A stretch of 43,551 nt of DNA from Opitutia bacterium (GCA_947378845.1 CANCLQ010000008.1:1-43551); one strand, 5' to 3'. Positions 7,996-17,194 are shown, counted from the stretch's first letter. Translations and numbers: made by a program. Notes: generated by a model not told the origin, from the letters alone.

Positions 7996-9798
7996 GTGTT
8001 CCGAGGACGCTACAAATTCTACCGACCCCACCTCAAGGGCAGTCGTACCTTGTTGTTGGCTGCCTTCTTTTTCGGTGTCCTCTATGCGGCCAGCAGCTCC
8101 TTAGGTCTGCCTTTTTTAATCGGTAAAGTTCTGCCCACTGTTTTTGGCGATGAGGTGCAACGTGCGAGCCCGCTGATTAGTTTTCCGAACTGGACCGGAT
8201 GGTCGCCAGTTTTTTTGCCGAAGGGCTATGAAGTCACCTTTGCGGTCGCATTCTTGCCGCTCGTTTTCTTCATTCGCGGCGTCTCCGAATTCTTTTCGGG
8301 TTACCTGCTTAATTTAGCCGGACTGAGAGTAGTGGAGTCGGTCCGCCGCACGGTCTTCGCCAAGCTGCAGCAGCTTCACCTCGGATTTTTTGGCCGTATG
8401 TCGGTCGGCGATTTACTCGCACGGGTAATTAACGACGCCAATTCAGTGCGACTGGTCTTGGTTGATATATCGAATGATATCTTAGTGCAGCCCTTGACGA
8501 TGCTCTTTGCAGTCGGCTATGTGGTCTGGCTCTGTCTTTCTAAGCCGCAAGGTATTTGGTTTTTAGCGTGCTTACTGGTTGTGCCACTCGCCGTTTTTGT
8601 AGTGCGTGGTATTGGGTCGGCGATTCAGAAGCGTGCCCGCTCGGGTTTAATTTCTGCATCCGATCTAAATAGCATTACGGTCGAGAATCTCCAGTCGGCG
8701 CGCGATGTTCGCGCCTATGGCTTGCAGGCCCGCGAGACCGCGCGATTTGATTTAGCAAGCCATGAAGGCTTACGCATTCAGGCGAAACTTGTGCGTTACG
8801 AGAAAGCATTGTCACCGGCATTGGAAATCTCGGCAGCAGCAGGAATCGCTCTCGCTATCGGCGTGGGTGCTCGAGTGGGTTTTAAGTTTGAAGAGCTCCT
8901 TTCATTAATCACGGCATTCTACGTCGCCTACGGTCCCATCAAGCGACTCGGCTTTGTCAGTAATCGCTTACATATGGCTGAGCCAGGATTGGTGCGCCTC
9001 GAAGAAATCATTAATGCGCCCATTGAGGTCGCTGATGTGCCCAATGCACAGGCCCTTGGTCGTGTGCGCGGTGATGTAGCTTTAGAGTCGATGTCGTTCT
9101 CCTATGGCGATGAGAAGGTGCTAAATAATATTTCGATTAAAATACCAGCGGGACAATCGGTGGCCTTGGTGGGTCCGAGTGGTGCAGGGAAGAGTACCTT
9201 CGTAAATTTAGTCCCGCGATTCTTTGATCCTCAAGAAGGCGTTATCAAAGTCGATGGTTACGATTTACGCACAGTAAAACAAGCTGATCTCCGTTCTAAT
9301 ATTGCTCTGGTTTCACAGGAGCCCGTCTTGTTCAACGAGACAATCGAAGAAAATATTCGCCTGGGTAAACCCGGTGCGACCAGCGAAGAAGTCCGCGAGG
9401 CTGCGAGATTTGCTGGCGCTTTAGATTTCATTGAAGCACAGCCTAATGGATTCAAAACTTTAGTAGGTGAGCGTGGTTCGCGTCTGTCGGGCGGGCAGCG
9501 CCAGCGCGTTTCTATTGCCCGTGCGTTCTTGAAGGATGCACCCATCCTGATTCTCGACGAAGCGACTTCTGCTTTGGACACTGATACAGAACGCAGCATT
9601 CAACACTCTCTTTCTCAGTTAATGAAGGGACGAACGACTTTGATTGTGGCTCACCGATTCAGCACTATTCGCGATGTGGATCGCGTCTTAGTTTTTGATA
9701 ATGGTTTAATCGTCGCCGATGGACCGCGCGAAGAAGTGTATCGCACGAACGATTTGTTCCGTCGCCTTTGGGATAATCAGTCGCAAGGAGTGGCCTGA
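7996..9798 (+). CDS. MsbA-type ABC exporter (membrane plus ATPase half-transporter)
   Basis: This encodes 600 residues from a GTG start at 7996. The N-terminal half (about residues 20-330) has six membrane spans of an ABC exporter. The C-terminal half is the nucleotide-binding domain: Walker A GPSGAGKST at residues 393-401, signature LSGGQRQR from residue 497, Walker B ILILDEATSALD and the switch histidine in VAHRFST. Family resemblance is to MsbA, the homodimeric flippase that moves lipid A-core across the inner membrane. The next gene is a family 9 glycosyltransferase that overlaps its stop by one base, which supports a lipopolysaccharide or other glycolipid substrate. The start lacks an SD; no better ATG exists near the first helix. 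Confidence 0.9.
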   Translation: MFRGRYKFYRPHLKGSRTLLLAAFFFGVLYAASSSLGLPFLIGKVLPTVFGDEVQRASPLISFPNWTGWSPVFLPKGYEVTFAVAFLPLVFFIRGVSEFFSGYLLNLAGLRVVESVRRTVFAKLQQLHLGFFGRMSVGDLLARVINDANSVRLVLVDISNDILVQPLTMLFAVGYVVWLCLSKPQGIWFLACLLVVPLAVFVVRGIGSAIQKRARSGLISASDLNSITVENLQSARDVRAYGLQARETARFDLASHEGLRIQAKLVRYEKALSPALEISAAAGIALAIGVGARVGFKFEELLSLITAFYVAYGPIKRLGFVSNRLHMAEPGLVRLEEIINAPIEVADVPNAQALGRVRGDVALESMSFSYGDEKVLNNISIKIPAGQSVALVGPSGAGKSTFVNLVPRFFDPQEGVIKVDGYDLRTVKQADLRSNIALVSQEPVLFNETIEENIRLGKPGATSEEVREAARFAGALDFIEAQPNGFKTLVGERGSRLSGGQRQRVSIARAFLKDAPILILDEATSALDTDTERSIQHSLSQLMKGRTTLIVAHRFSTIRDVDRVLVFDNGLIVADGPREEVYRTNDLFRRLWDNQSQGVA

Positions 9799-10802
9799 TG
9801 CGCATCTTGGTTGTTAAATTTTGCGGATTGCGTGGGAGCTTAGCGGCTTCGGCTAGTTTTCGTGCGATTAAAGAACTTCACCCGAGTGCGACGGTTACAT
9901 TTGTGACCTTGCCTGGCTCTGAACCAGCGGCCCGTGGCTGCCCGATGATTTCCGAAACAGTCGGTTATGATTTCGACGCAGGATTCGGCAGTTTTACGGC
10001 ATTCTTGGGTCACATTCGCCGCCAGCGTTTCGACGTAGCGATTGCACTTTCAAGTCATTCATTAGCCCGTCGACTAGTGGCTTGGAGTGGCGCACGCCGC
10101 CGTGTGTGTACCGGTCGTGCACCATTTTATTTAGAACCATTCTTTCATCAGCAAGTAACAGGCTTGTGGGTTGATCCACACGAAGCCGCCCGAGATTATG
10201 CCGTGCTGAGCGAAGTTTTTAATTTACCCGCAGAAGCTCCGACAATGTGGTTCGCACCTTCGCGAATGGATGAGCACGGCTTATTGGTCGATGCCCAGAA
10301 ATATTTAGTCATCCACCCGGGCGCCTCGCGACCAGAACAGGTTCTCGAGGTCGACAAATGGGCAGTCGTGGCAAGAGAGTTAGTCGCGGCAGGATTAGTC
10401 GAGCGAGTGGTGGTTTCGGCAGGCCCGTCGGGCTCAGAAAAAATAATGGCCGAAGCTTTGTGCGGCTTGATTGGGCCAGTCGCACAATCAACGCGGGGAC
10501 AATTAACTTTTTCGCAGTTAGCAAAACTCCTGCAAGACGCACGAGTTTTTCTCGGTGCAGATTCTGCAGTATTACAATTAGCCGCTGCCGTTAAAGTTCC
10601 CGTCGTCGCCGTGTTTGGTCCATCGGATTATGGTCGAGCTCGTCCGTGGGGCACGCTCAGTCGCACGGTGAGAATTGATACGACGATGTTTGAGGGCGAA
10701 GACGTGACGGATTACCGAGCACGCATGGACCGAGCCCTTAGTCGCATTAATCCTGGTCAAATTGTGCGCGCCACCGAGGAAGTGTTGCGCATCGCAGGAT
10801 AA
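9798..10802 (+). CDS. Glycosyltransferase family 9 (heptosyltransferase-like)
   Basis: The 334-residue protein resembles LPS heptosyltransferases (GT-B fold). It starts MRILVVKFCGLRG, the typical RILxxRxxxxGD-like N-terminus though degenerate here. The C-terminal half has IHPGAS and the nucleotide-sugar segment FLGADSAVLQLAAAVKVPVVAVFGPSD. The usual GD after the first strand is replaced by GLRGS, so the donor or acceptor may differ from ADP-heptose. Its ATG overlaps the TGA of the exporter (ATG 9798-9800), and AAGGAG just upstream is one of the few SD-like sequences in the window. Translational coupling with the exporter is likely. It probably acts at the inner face of the inner membrane in core-oligosaccharide synthesis. 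Confidence 0.85.
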   Translation: MRILVVKFCGLRGSLAASASFRAIKELHPSATVTFVTLPGSEPAARGCPMISETVGYDFDAGFGSFTAFLGHIRRQRFDVAIALSSHSLARRLVAWSGARRRVCTGRAPFYLEPFFHQQVTGLWVDPHEAARDYAVLSEVFNLPAEAPTMWFAPSRMDEHGLLVDAQKYLVIHPGASRPEQVLEVDKWAVVARELVAAGLVERVVVSAGPSGSEKIMAEALCGLIGPVAQSTRGQLTFSQLAKLLQDARVFLGADSAVLQLAAAVKVPVVAVFGPSDYGRARPWGTLSRTVRIDTTMFEGEDVTDYRARMDRALSRINPGQIVRATEEVLRIAG

Positions 10803-10813
10803 ATTTTCGTCTC

Positions 10814-12235
10814 ATGTCTACGCCTTCATCGCATTATGATGCCGTAATTATTGGCGCTGGGATGTCGGGTTTAGCAGCCGCGGTTCGTCTGAGTATGTAC
10901 GGCCAAAAAGTTTTGCTTCTCGAGCGACACAACGCCGCCGGCGGACTGAATTCATTCTACGCACGCGGAGCTCGAAAGTATGACGTCGGTCTGCACGCCT
11001 TGACTAACTGGGTGCCGGAAGGTGCGAAGGGTGCGCCGTTGGTTAAACTGATGCGTCAGTTGCGAATTCGACGCGAAGAATTAGACCTTTGTCCGCAATT
11101 AGGTTCGCAGGTAACGATGGCCGGTAAAAATTTAAGAATTAATAATAATTTTAATGACCTAGTCGCCGATGTAGCGGTGGAATTTCCGCAGCATGTCGAC
11201 CGCTTCCGTGCGCTCGATGATATGCTTTCGAGCATGGATGAGACTGCCTTGGAGGCTTCGGGTGGCTCGGCACGAGCGTTGTTGGATGAGAGACTCGGCA
11301 ACTCGTTGCTCCGTGATATGCTGCTTCTGCCAACGTGCTTTTATGGCAGTGCGATAGAGAATGATATCGAGATTTCGCAATTTGCGGTGATGTGGAGGTC
11401 CTTATTTAAAGAAGGATTTGCCCGGCCCTTCATTGGCGTTCGGCAGGTGGTGCGACTTTTATTGGATCGCTGTCGCGAGCACCATGTTGAACGACGGATG
11501 AAGTGCGGCGTTAAGCGTATGATTGTAAAGGCGGGAAGCGTTGCTGCGTTGGAATTAGATGATGGCACCGAGGTCACCGCGGGCAGGGTATACTCATCGG
11601 CTGGTGCGGTTGAAACGCAGCGCCTGCGATCCGATGTTGAGCCTGCAGCGTCAGCCTCAGCCATTGGTCGTTTAGGATATGCAGAAACAATTGCCACTTA
11701 CCGCGCGGAAGATTTCGCAAAGTTCGGTTGGTCGGACACAATCATCTTTTTCTGTGATGCAGAAAAATTTAGTTACCAATCTCCTGAGGGACTCGTTGAT
11801 CCGAGTTCCGGCGTCATCTGCATCCCCAATAATTATCAATACGGCGAAGGACGACAGTTGGATGAAGGTTGGTTGCGCGTTACGGCGCTTGCGAATCACG
11901 ATGCCTGGTGTAGTTTGCCGGAAGCCGAATACCTTGCGCAGAAGCAAGAATGGTTTGGTCGTTTAAATAAAGTAGCTCGTCGTCACTTACCATCGGTTGC
12001 TGATACCCAACACGATGCAGCACTGACCTCGACCGATGTCTTTACGCCGCGCACGGTGCGCAAATTTACGGGTCATCTAAATGGCGCAATTTATGGTTCG
12101 CCTGTGAAGCGTCGGGATGGACGAACTGACTTAAATAATTTATTTATTATTGGCACCGACCAAGGGTTCTTAGGGGTGACAGGTGCAATGCTTTCGGGTA
12201 TTTCGATGGCCAACCTTCACGGACTTAAAAATTAA
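10814..12235 (+). CDS. CrtI-like FAD-dependent oxidoreductase
   Basis: This encodes 473 residues. Near the N-terminus is a Rossmann dinucleotide fingerprint (DAVIIGAGMSGLAAAVRL followed by VLLLERHNAAGG). Near the C-terminus is the second FAD segment LFIIGTDQGFLGVTGAMLSG. This layout fits the phytoene desaturase, carotenoid isomerase and retinol saturase superfamily. The segment after the first motif (GARKYDVGLHALTNW) is also typical. The substrate is unknown: a carotenoid or other lipid is plausible, but no other carotenoid genes are in view. It lies 11 bases after the glycosyltransferase and three bases before the MFS gene, so it belongs to the same transcription unit. No SD is present. Confidence 0.85.
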   Translation: MSTPSSHYDAVIIGAGMSGLAAAVRLSMYGQKVLLLERHNAAGGLNSFYARGARKYDVGLHALTNWVPEGAKGAPLVKLMRQLRIRREELDLCPQLGSQVTMAGKNLRINNNFNDLVADVAVEFPQHVDRFRALDDMLSSMDETALEASGGSARALLDERLGNSLLRDMLLLPTCFYGSAIENDIEISQFAVMWRSLFKEGFARPFIGVRQVVRLLLDRCREHHVERRMKCGVKRMIVKAGSVAALELDDGTEVTAGRVYSSAGAVETQRLRSDVEPAASASAIGRLGYAETIATYRAEDFAKFGWSDTIIFFCDAEKFSYQSPEGLVDPSSGVICIPNNYQYGEGRQLDEGWLRVTALANHDAWCSLPEAEYLAQKQEWFGRLNKVARRHLPSVADTQHDAALTSTDVFTPRTVRKFTGHLNGAIYGSPVKRRDGRTDLNNLFIIGTDQGFLGVTGAMLSGISMANLHGLKN

Positions 12236-12238
12236 TTT

Positions 12239-13576
12239 ATGAATCATCCTGATTACTCGGCTCACCCGCGGACATTGTGGCAGGACTTACTTCAGCCCGC
12301 CGTTATTGTCGGCGCCCTTGGTTACTTTGTTGATATTTACGACCTCACCTTGTTCATGACGATCCGCAAGGAGAGCTTAATGGGGCTCGGGCTCGGTCAC
12401 TTGATTAGTGGTGCCGCTTGGTATCAGGATCTCCTTTCCTGGCAGATGATGGGCATGCTCATCGGTGGCATTCTTTTTGGTATTCTGGGCGATCGCATGG
12501 GACGGCTTACGACTCTCTTTGGTTCAATCCTACTTTATTCTGTCGCTAACATAGCCAATGGTTTTGTGCATAGTTTTGAGGCCTATGCGACTTGGCGTTT
12601 TATCGCCGGCCTTGGTCTTGCGGGTGAGTTGGGTGGATGTATTGCACTTGTTTCTGAGACGCTCTCTAAGGAGCGACGAGGTTATGGCACGGCGCTCGTC
12701 GCCACGGTTGGAGTTTTTGGTGCGGTGGTCGCAGGTTACATGGCGGAGCACGTGGGAGATATCGGACGAGTGGTCGGCGGCTTGTTCGGCACAACGATTG
12801 AAGGTTGGCGCATGAGTTACTTTATTGGCGGTAGCCTCGGACTCATGCTCCTTGCATTGCGAGTGGGTGTTCGTGAGTCCGGAATGTTTCAGCAGGCTCG
12901 CGATAATGTTTCGGAGTCATCCGTCACGTGCGGTAATTTCTTCGCGCTGTTTTCTAGTCGCGATCGTTTCTTGCGATACTTGCGCTGTATTCTCATTGGT
13001 CTGCCGACATGGTATATGATTGGCATACTTGTGCAGCGTGCATCGACCGTCTTCGCACCCGCCAATGGCATTCAAGGTGAACCCATTAAAGACAATTGGT
13101 CGGTGGCAGCCTTCTATCTTGGCTTAACTTTTGGCGATCTTGCGAGCGGGGTGAGCAGTCAGTTGCTTCAATCGCGTAAAAAAGTCGTATGTGCTTTCCT
13201 TATCTTTAGTTTAGTTTGCGTCGGCTTTTATCTCTTTGGCTCAGATGGCTGGAGCTCGACAAACTATTATCGACTCATCTTCTTGATGGGCTTTGGCATG
13301 GGTTACTGGGCTTTGTTTGTGACGATTGCTGCGGAGCAGTTCGGAACTAACTTGCGAGCAACGGTAGCAACAACGGTCCCGAATTTTGCTCGAGGCTCAC
13401 TCGTTCCGCTCACCGCCTTTTTCACATTTTTGGCTATGCCTTTGAATGCGGCTCGTTTCACGCCTTCTATCGCTGGTGCAATCCTTGGTGTGCTCTGCTT
13501 CGGTGCGGCGTTTATTGCGCTCGCGACGATGGAAGAAACTTTTGGTAAGAACTTAGATTACCAAGAAAAGAAGTAA
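12239..13576 (+). CDS. MFS transporter
   Basis: The 445-residue protein has about twelve hydrophobic segments. Between spans 2 and 3 is GDRMGRLTTL, the major facilitator loop motif, and the ETLSKERRGYG segment after span 4 is typical of the metabolite:H+ symporter and sugar porter-like groups. It begins three bases after the FAD oxidoreductase and ends the five-gene plus-strand run that starts with the TerC gene. The substrate is unknown. The C-terminus is EKK. Its stop codon faces the stop codon of the formylglycine-generating enzyme two bases away, and both stops lie in one small hairpin. Confidence 0.85.
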   Translation: MNHPDYSAHPRTLWQDLLQPAVIVGALGYFVDIYDLTLFMTIRKESLMGLGLGHLISGAAWYQDLLSWQMMGMLIGGILFGILGDRMGRLTTLFGSILLYSVANIANGFVHSFEAYATWRFIAGLGLAGELGGCIALVSETLSKERRGYGTALVATVGVFGAVVAGYMAEHVGDIGRVVGGLFGTTIEGWRMSYFIGGSLGLMLLALRVGVRESGMFQQARDNVSESSVTCGNFFALFSSRDRFLRYLRCILIGLPTWYMIGILVQRASTVFAPANGIQGEPIKDNWSVAAFYLGLTFGDLASGVSSQLLQSRKKVVCAFLIFSLVCVGFYLFGSDGWSSTNYYRLIFLMGFGMGYWALFVTIAAEQFGTNLRATVATTVPNFARGSLVPLTAFFTFLAMPLNAARFTPSIAGAILGVLCFGAAFIALATMEETFGKNLDYQEKK

Positions 13577-13578
13577 CC

Positions 13579-14640
13579 CTACTTCTTCGCTGGCGCTGGA
13601 CCATCGGCGACACAGCGAAAACCTACGTGGTTAGTGGAAGTCAGAACGTCTAAGCCTTGGCGGGCGGAGGGGCGGTAACGGAAACAGTATCCTTCATCAC
13701 AGAGCCACGATCCTCCGCGAATGACGTGTTCACCAAAGCCTGTTTTACTTGGGTCGTAACCTAATGCGGGTCCGCGAGGATTATCGTTAGGTGACACTTT
13801 ATAAAATTCTGGGTGATACCAATCTTCGCACATTTCCCAAACGTTGCCCGACATATCATACAAGCCGTAGCCATTAGCGGAGAATGATTTCACTGGAGCG
13901 ACCTGCTTGAAGCCATCGCTACCTTTGTCGACGTCCGGAAAGTTTCCCTGCCAATAGTTGGCCATATATTTTCCGTTGGGCGTTTCTTCGTCGCCCCAAA
14001 CGTAGGGCTTATCTTTTAAGCCACCGCGTGCGGCAAATTCCCATTCCGCTTCGCTGGGTAAGCGTTTACCGGCCCATTCGGCGTAGGCGTGAACGTCTTT
14101 CCAGGTGAGGCAAAGCACGGGATACTTCATGCGGTCTTTGATATTCGACTCTGGGCCCTCGGGGTGTTGCCAAGTGGCGCCCGCGGTAAATTTCCACCAG
14201 GGTAAATCACCGCTGGTACCGCACTGATAAGGGTCCACGCCTTTGGTGTGTTTAAATATCAGTGAGCCGCCCTTGAGAAACTCGGCGGGTGCATTAGGAA
14301 AATCTTTCGCACTTAAATCTTTTTCGGCGTCGGTAAGATAGCCAGTGGCATCAACGAATTTTTTAAACTGAGAATTAGTGACTTCAGTCTCATCCATCCA
14401 AAAACCTTTTACGGTGACGCTGTGGGCTGGACCTTCTTCGCGGTGTTTATCATCAGCCGAGACGCTGCTACCCATGTTGAAGGTGCCGCCTGGGATCCAG
14501 ACCATGCCTGCTCGCAGGTTTGATGAGTTGGACTGACACCCAAAGAAGAAGATGCCAATGCTGAGGCCGATGAAGAAAACCGCCGTGATTTTTATTAAGA
14601 GTCGTGCACGCTGGGGTTGAATGGAGGGGCTGTCTTTCAT
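13579..14640 (-). CDS. Formylglycine-generating enzyme with both catalytic cysteines, membrane-anchored
   Basis: This encodes 353 residues of the FGE-sulfatase (SUMF1) family. It has WIPGGTFNMGS, DETEVTNSQF, a GKRLPSEAEWEFAARGG core and a GNVWEMCEDW block. Most bacterial members lack the catalytic cysteines, but here RGGSWLCDEGYCFRYR carries Cys314 and Cys319, five residues apart as in human FGE (Cys336/Cys341). It should therefore convert an active-site cysteine of sulfatases to formylglycine with oxygen and copper. The N-terminus has a hydrophobic span ending FFFGCQ, either a lipoprotein signal or a membrane anchor, so the enzyme should act in the periplasm. No sulfatase gene is in the window. 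It is divergent from pyrE. Confidence 0.88.
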   Translation of the reverse strand: MKDSPSIQPQRARLLIKITAVFFIGLSIGIFFFGCQSNSSNLRAGMVWIPGGTFNMGSSVSADDKHREEGPAHSVTVKGFWMDETEVTNSQFKKFVDATGYLTDAEKDLSAKDFPNAPAEFLKGGSLIFKHTKGVDPYQCGTSGDLPWWKFTAGATWQHPEGPESNIKDRMKYPVLCLTWKDVHAYAEWAGKRLPSEAEWEFAARGGLKDKPYVWGDEETPNGKYMANYWQGNFPDVDKGSDGFKQVAPVKSFSANGYGLYDMSGNVWEMCEDWYHPEFYKVSPNDNPRGPALGYDPSKTGFGEHVIRGGSWLCDEGYCFRYRPSARQGLDVLTSTNHVGFRCVADGPAPAKK

Positions 14641-14759
14641 GGCAAAGTGGATTAGAGCAGTAGGATGGAAATGCGGCAGGGGTCGACTTTCTAATTTTCG
14701 AATGGGGCAATGTTATCGCCTCGCACTCAACCCTTAAACCCCTCAATTATTTAGAAGTT

Positions 14760-15329
14760 ATGAATTCGACCCAAGAAGAGGTTCTCCAAATTTTCCGCGA
14801 CTCACGGGCATTATTGACCGGCCACTTTGTTCTACGCTCCGGATTGCATAGCGGACATTTTTTCCAGTGTGCACAGGTCTGCCAGCACATGGACAAAGTA
14901 ACGCGCCTCATTGAATTGCTCCGCCCTAAATTAGCAGCTTTTCCTTGTGACGTCGTTTTGGCTCCAGCGATGGGCGGGCTGGTTGTCGGCCAGGAATTAG
15001 CGCGACAGTTGGGCGTCCGTTTTATTTTTGTGGAAAAAGAAAACGACAAACTCGTCTTGCGTCGCAACTTCACCTTCCGTCCGAACGAGCGAGTTTTAGT
15101 CGCCGAAGATGTCGTCACGCGCGGTGGACGCGTTCAAGAGTGTTTGGAGATTGTAAAGCAAGCGGGCGCACAAACCGTTGCCGTCACCAGTTTGGTGGAT
15201 CGATCGGCCGGTCAGACGAAATTTTCTGTACCATTTATTTCATTATTGGAGCTCACATTCCCGACTTATCCAGCTGACCAAGTTCCGCCTGATTTAGCTA
15301 AGATTCCTGCGACTAAGCCCGGTTCTTGA
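14760..15329 (+). CDS. pyrE: Orotate phosphoribosyltransferase
   Basis: The enzyme joins orotate and PRPP to form orotidine 5'-phosphate, the fifth step of de novo pyrimidine synthesis, in the cytoplasm. The 189-residue protein has the type I PRTase PRPP motif VLVAEDVVTRGG, the APAMGGLVVG loop and an FVEKENDKLVLRR segment where the catalytic loop lies. Length and motif order are normal. The ATG at 14760 follows an AT-rich stretch without an SD. It is divergent from the formylglycine-generating enzyme. A GC-rich hairpin (15337-15342 with 15350-15355) follows the stop but lacks a T-run, so some read-through into yidC is possible. Confidence 0.92.
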   Translation: MNSTQEEVLQIFRDSRALLTGHFVLRSGLHSGHFFQCAQVCQHMDKVTRLIELLRPKLAAFPCDVVLAPAMGGLVVGQELARQLGVRFIFVEKENDKLVLRRNFTFRPNERVLVAEDVVTRGGRVQECLEIVKQAGAQTVAVTSLVDRSAGQTKFSVPFISLLELTFPTYPADQVPPDLAKIPATKPGS

Positions 15330-15384
15330 GCGGTGGAGGCGGGGAGGGGCCGCCTGTGAATGCTTTGCGGGCTTAATTCTTCCT

Positions 15385-15428
15385 TGTGCCTTGCACCCGG
15401 CAGGGCAGTTCCCTACGCCAAAGGCACA
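15385..15428 (+). promoter_or_regulatory. Structured leader hairpin immediately before yidC
   Basis: TGTGCCTT (15385-15392) pairs exactly with AAGGCACA (15421-15428). Inside, GGCAGGG (15399-15405) pairs with CCCT (15411-15414) and GCC (15417-15419), with a bulged AC and the loop CAGTT. The structure is therefore two stacked helices with an asymmetric internal loop, ending five bases before the yidC ATG at 15434. It matches no riboswitch class I know. A role in control of yidC translation is inferred from its position. Confidence 0.45.
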
Positions 15429-15433
15429 CATTT

Positions 15434-17185
15434 ATGGACCGTAAAAACTTTTTTCTAGGTATCGCTTGTATCGCGGCAGCGATGTTCATTTTCGCCGTCA
15501 CCAAACCAGCGGTAAAACCTGCCGGCACACCTGCTACCGTAGTTGCGTCAGCAGCAGTGGAGGCACCTGCCGTTGTTCCAGTTAAGTCGAGTTCTTCCAG
15601 TATTCGTGAATTAGCAGCGAGCGATGCAGAGAAAGTTGTACTTGAGAACGGTGTAGTGCGCGTGACGTTCAGCACACGTGGTGGTGCAATCGAGCAAGTT
15701 GAATTATTGCATCAGCCAGCCAACCTCGAACGTAAGGCCAATATTATTTTTAATGCAGGAAACGCTGACGCCGCGCTGGCGATCGGAATCTTAAATTCTG
15801 CGACGAATCGCGTTGAGCCGGTCTACTCTGAATTCAAGCAAGTGAATTTGCCTGCCTCGGCGACGCCAGCGATTGCGTTCCAAGGTAAATTGCCCGATGG
15901 CACAAAAGTAATGCGCACGTACACTTTGTCAGCGGCCGACAAAGAAGGTGCGGAGCCTTACTCGATTCGTTTTACCACCAAGGTTACGCCTGCTTCTGCT
16001 GGTCAAATGCCAACACGTGTCTGGCATTCAACGGGCAGTTGGCAACACACGCAGGGTGATGCGAATCACCAGTTTATTTCGGTTTTAGCGGACAACGGAG
16101 AAGACTTAACCCACGTAAATATCGGTGTGTTTAGAGATTCTAGCGGCTTCTTCGGACTCGGTTCGCACAAGGCCGAGACTGAGCATCCGGCGGGTGCAGT
16201 GGGTCAGCCTTTTAATTGGGTTTCATCGGGCAATCAGTTCTTCGCCTCAATCATCCACGTTGATCCCAAGAGTCGCGGCAGTCGCTCTGAGTTGGTCGCT
16301 CGCCCTGTAGCATTTTCCGCTACGGATGTAGGCGTGCAGGCATTCGCCTATTGGGAAGGTGCTATCGGCGCTGACACTTCCATCGTGACAGAAGGAGATT
16401 TCTTTGTTGGTCCGAAAGAATACGCACGCGTTGCAGCGCTGCCCGACAATCAAGTTTCCGTTCTTCAGTTTTCAAAGATTCTCGGATTCATTTCCTTCGG
16501 TGCCATTTGTAAATTGCTCTTAGCCTGCTTGGGCGGTGTACATTCGTTATTAACTTGGACGGGCGCTTGGTCGTGGGGTTGGGCGGTGGTTCTGCTCACC
16601 GTTCTCATTAAGTTAATCACCTGGCCACTCACTTCAGCTCAGCAGCGTACGGCGAAGAAGATGCAGCAATTCTCGGGTCCGATGGCCGAGATTCGGGAAA
16701 AATATAAAAATGATTCCGAGAAATTAAATAAGGAGATGATGAAGCTCTACCAAGAGCACCAAATCAATCCATTCGCCGGTTGTCTGCCTATTCTGATTCA
16801 GATTCCCGTATTCTTCGGACTCTACACGGCGTTCCAAACAACCGTTGAGTTGCGACTCCAGTCATTCCTTTGGATCAATGATTTGGCGGCCCCTGACACG
16901 CTTTTCCACGTCGCTGGTTTCGGTATCAATCTTCTGCCTATCTTGATGGGTATCACCATGTGGCTTTCGATGCGTATGACGCCGACCCCTTCGGCAGATG
17001 ATACGCAAAAAACCATTATGTACATGATGGCGTTCCTTTTCCCTGTCATCTGTTACTCACTGCCTGCTGCCTTATCGTTGTACATGACCTTGCAGAATTT
17101 ACTGACGATGTTGCAGGCTTGGCGCAGCAATCGTGCCCCAGTCGAAGCCGTTGTGGTCTTGCCTAAGAAAAAGAAAAGTAACTAA
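15434..17185 (+). CDS. yidC: Membrane protein insertase YidC
   Basis: YidC inserts and folds inner-membrane proteins, alone or with SecYEG. The 583-residue protein has the Gram-negative layout: an N-terminal membrane span (KNFFLGIACIAAAMFIFAV), a periplasmic beta-domain of about 330 residues, then the conserved five-helix core from about residue 360. The core shows LITWPLTSAQQRTAKKMQQ, whose Arg sits in the hydrophilic groove, the cytoplasmic coiled region and NPFAGCLPILIQIPVFFGLY. The tail KKKKSN is basic, as usual for ribosome contact. The ATG at 15434 gives the normal N-terminus; an in-frame start at 15386 would lie inside the leader hairpin. The usual rpmH-rnpA neighbours are absent; pyrE precedes and a YebC-type gene follows after nine bases. 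Confidence 0.95.
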   Translation: MDRKNFFLGIACIAAAMFIFAVTKPAVKPAGTPATVVASAAVEAPAVVPVKSSSSSIRELAASDAEKVVLENGVVRVTFSTRGGAIEQVELLHQPANLERKANIIFNAGNADAALAIGILNSATNRVEPVYSEFKQVNLPASATPAIAFQGKLPDGTKVMRTYTLSAADKEGAEPYSIRFTTKVTPASAGQMPTRVWHSTGSWQHTQGDANHQFISVLADNGEDLTHVNIGVFRDSSGFFGLGSHKAETEHPAGAVGQPFNWVSSGNQFFASIIHVDPKSRGSRSELVARPVAFSATDVGVQAFAYWEGAIGADTSIVTEGDFFVGPKEYARVAALPDNQVSVLQFSKILGFISFGAICKLLLACLGGVHSLLTWTGAWSWGWAVVLLTVLIKLITWPLTSAQQRTAKKMQQFSGPMAEIREKYKNDSEKLNKEMMKLYQEHQINPFAGCLPILIQIPVFFGLYTAFQTTVELRLQSFLWINDLAAPDTLFHVAGFGINLLPILMGITMWLSMRMTPTPSADDTQKTIMYMMAFLFPVICYSLPAALSLYMTLQNLLTMLQAWRSNRAPVEAVVVLPKKKKSN

Positions 17186-17194
17186 ACTTCTTCC

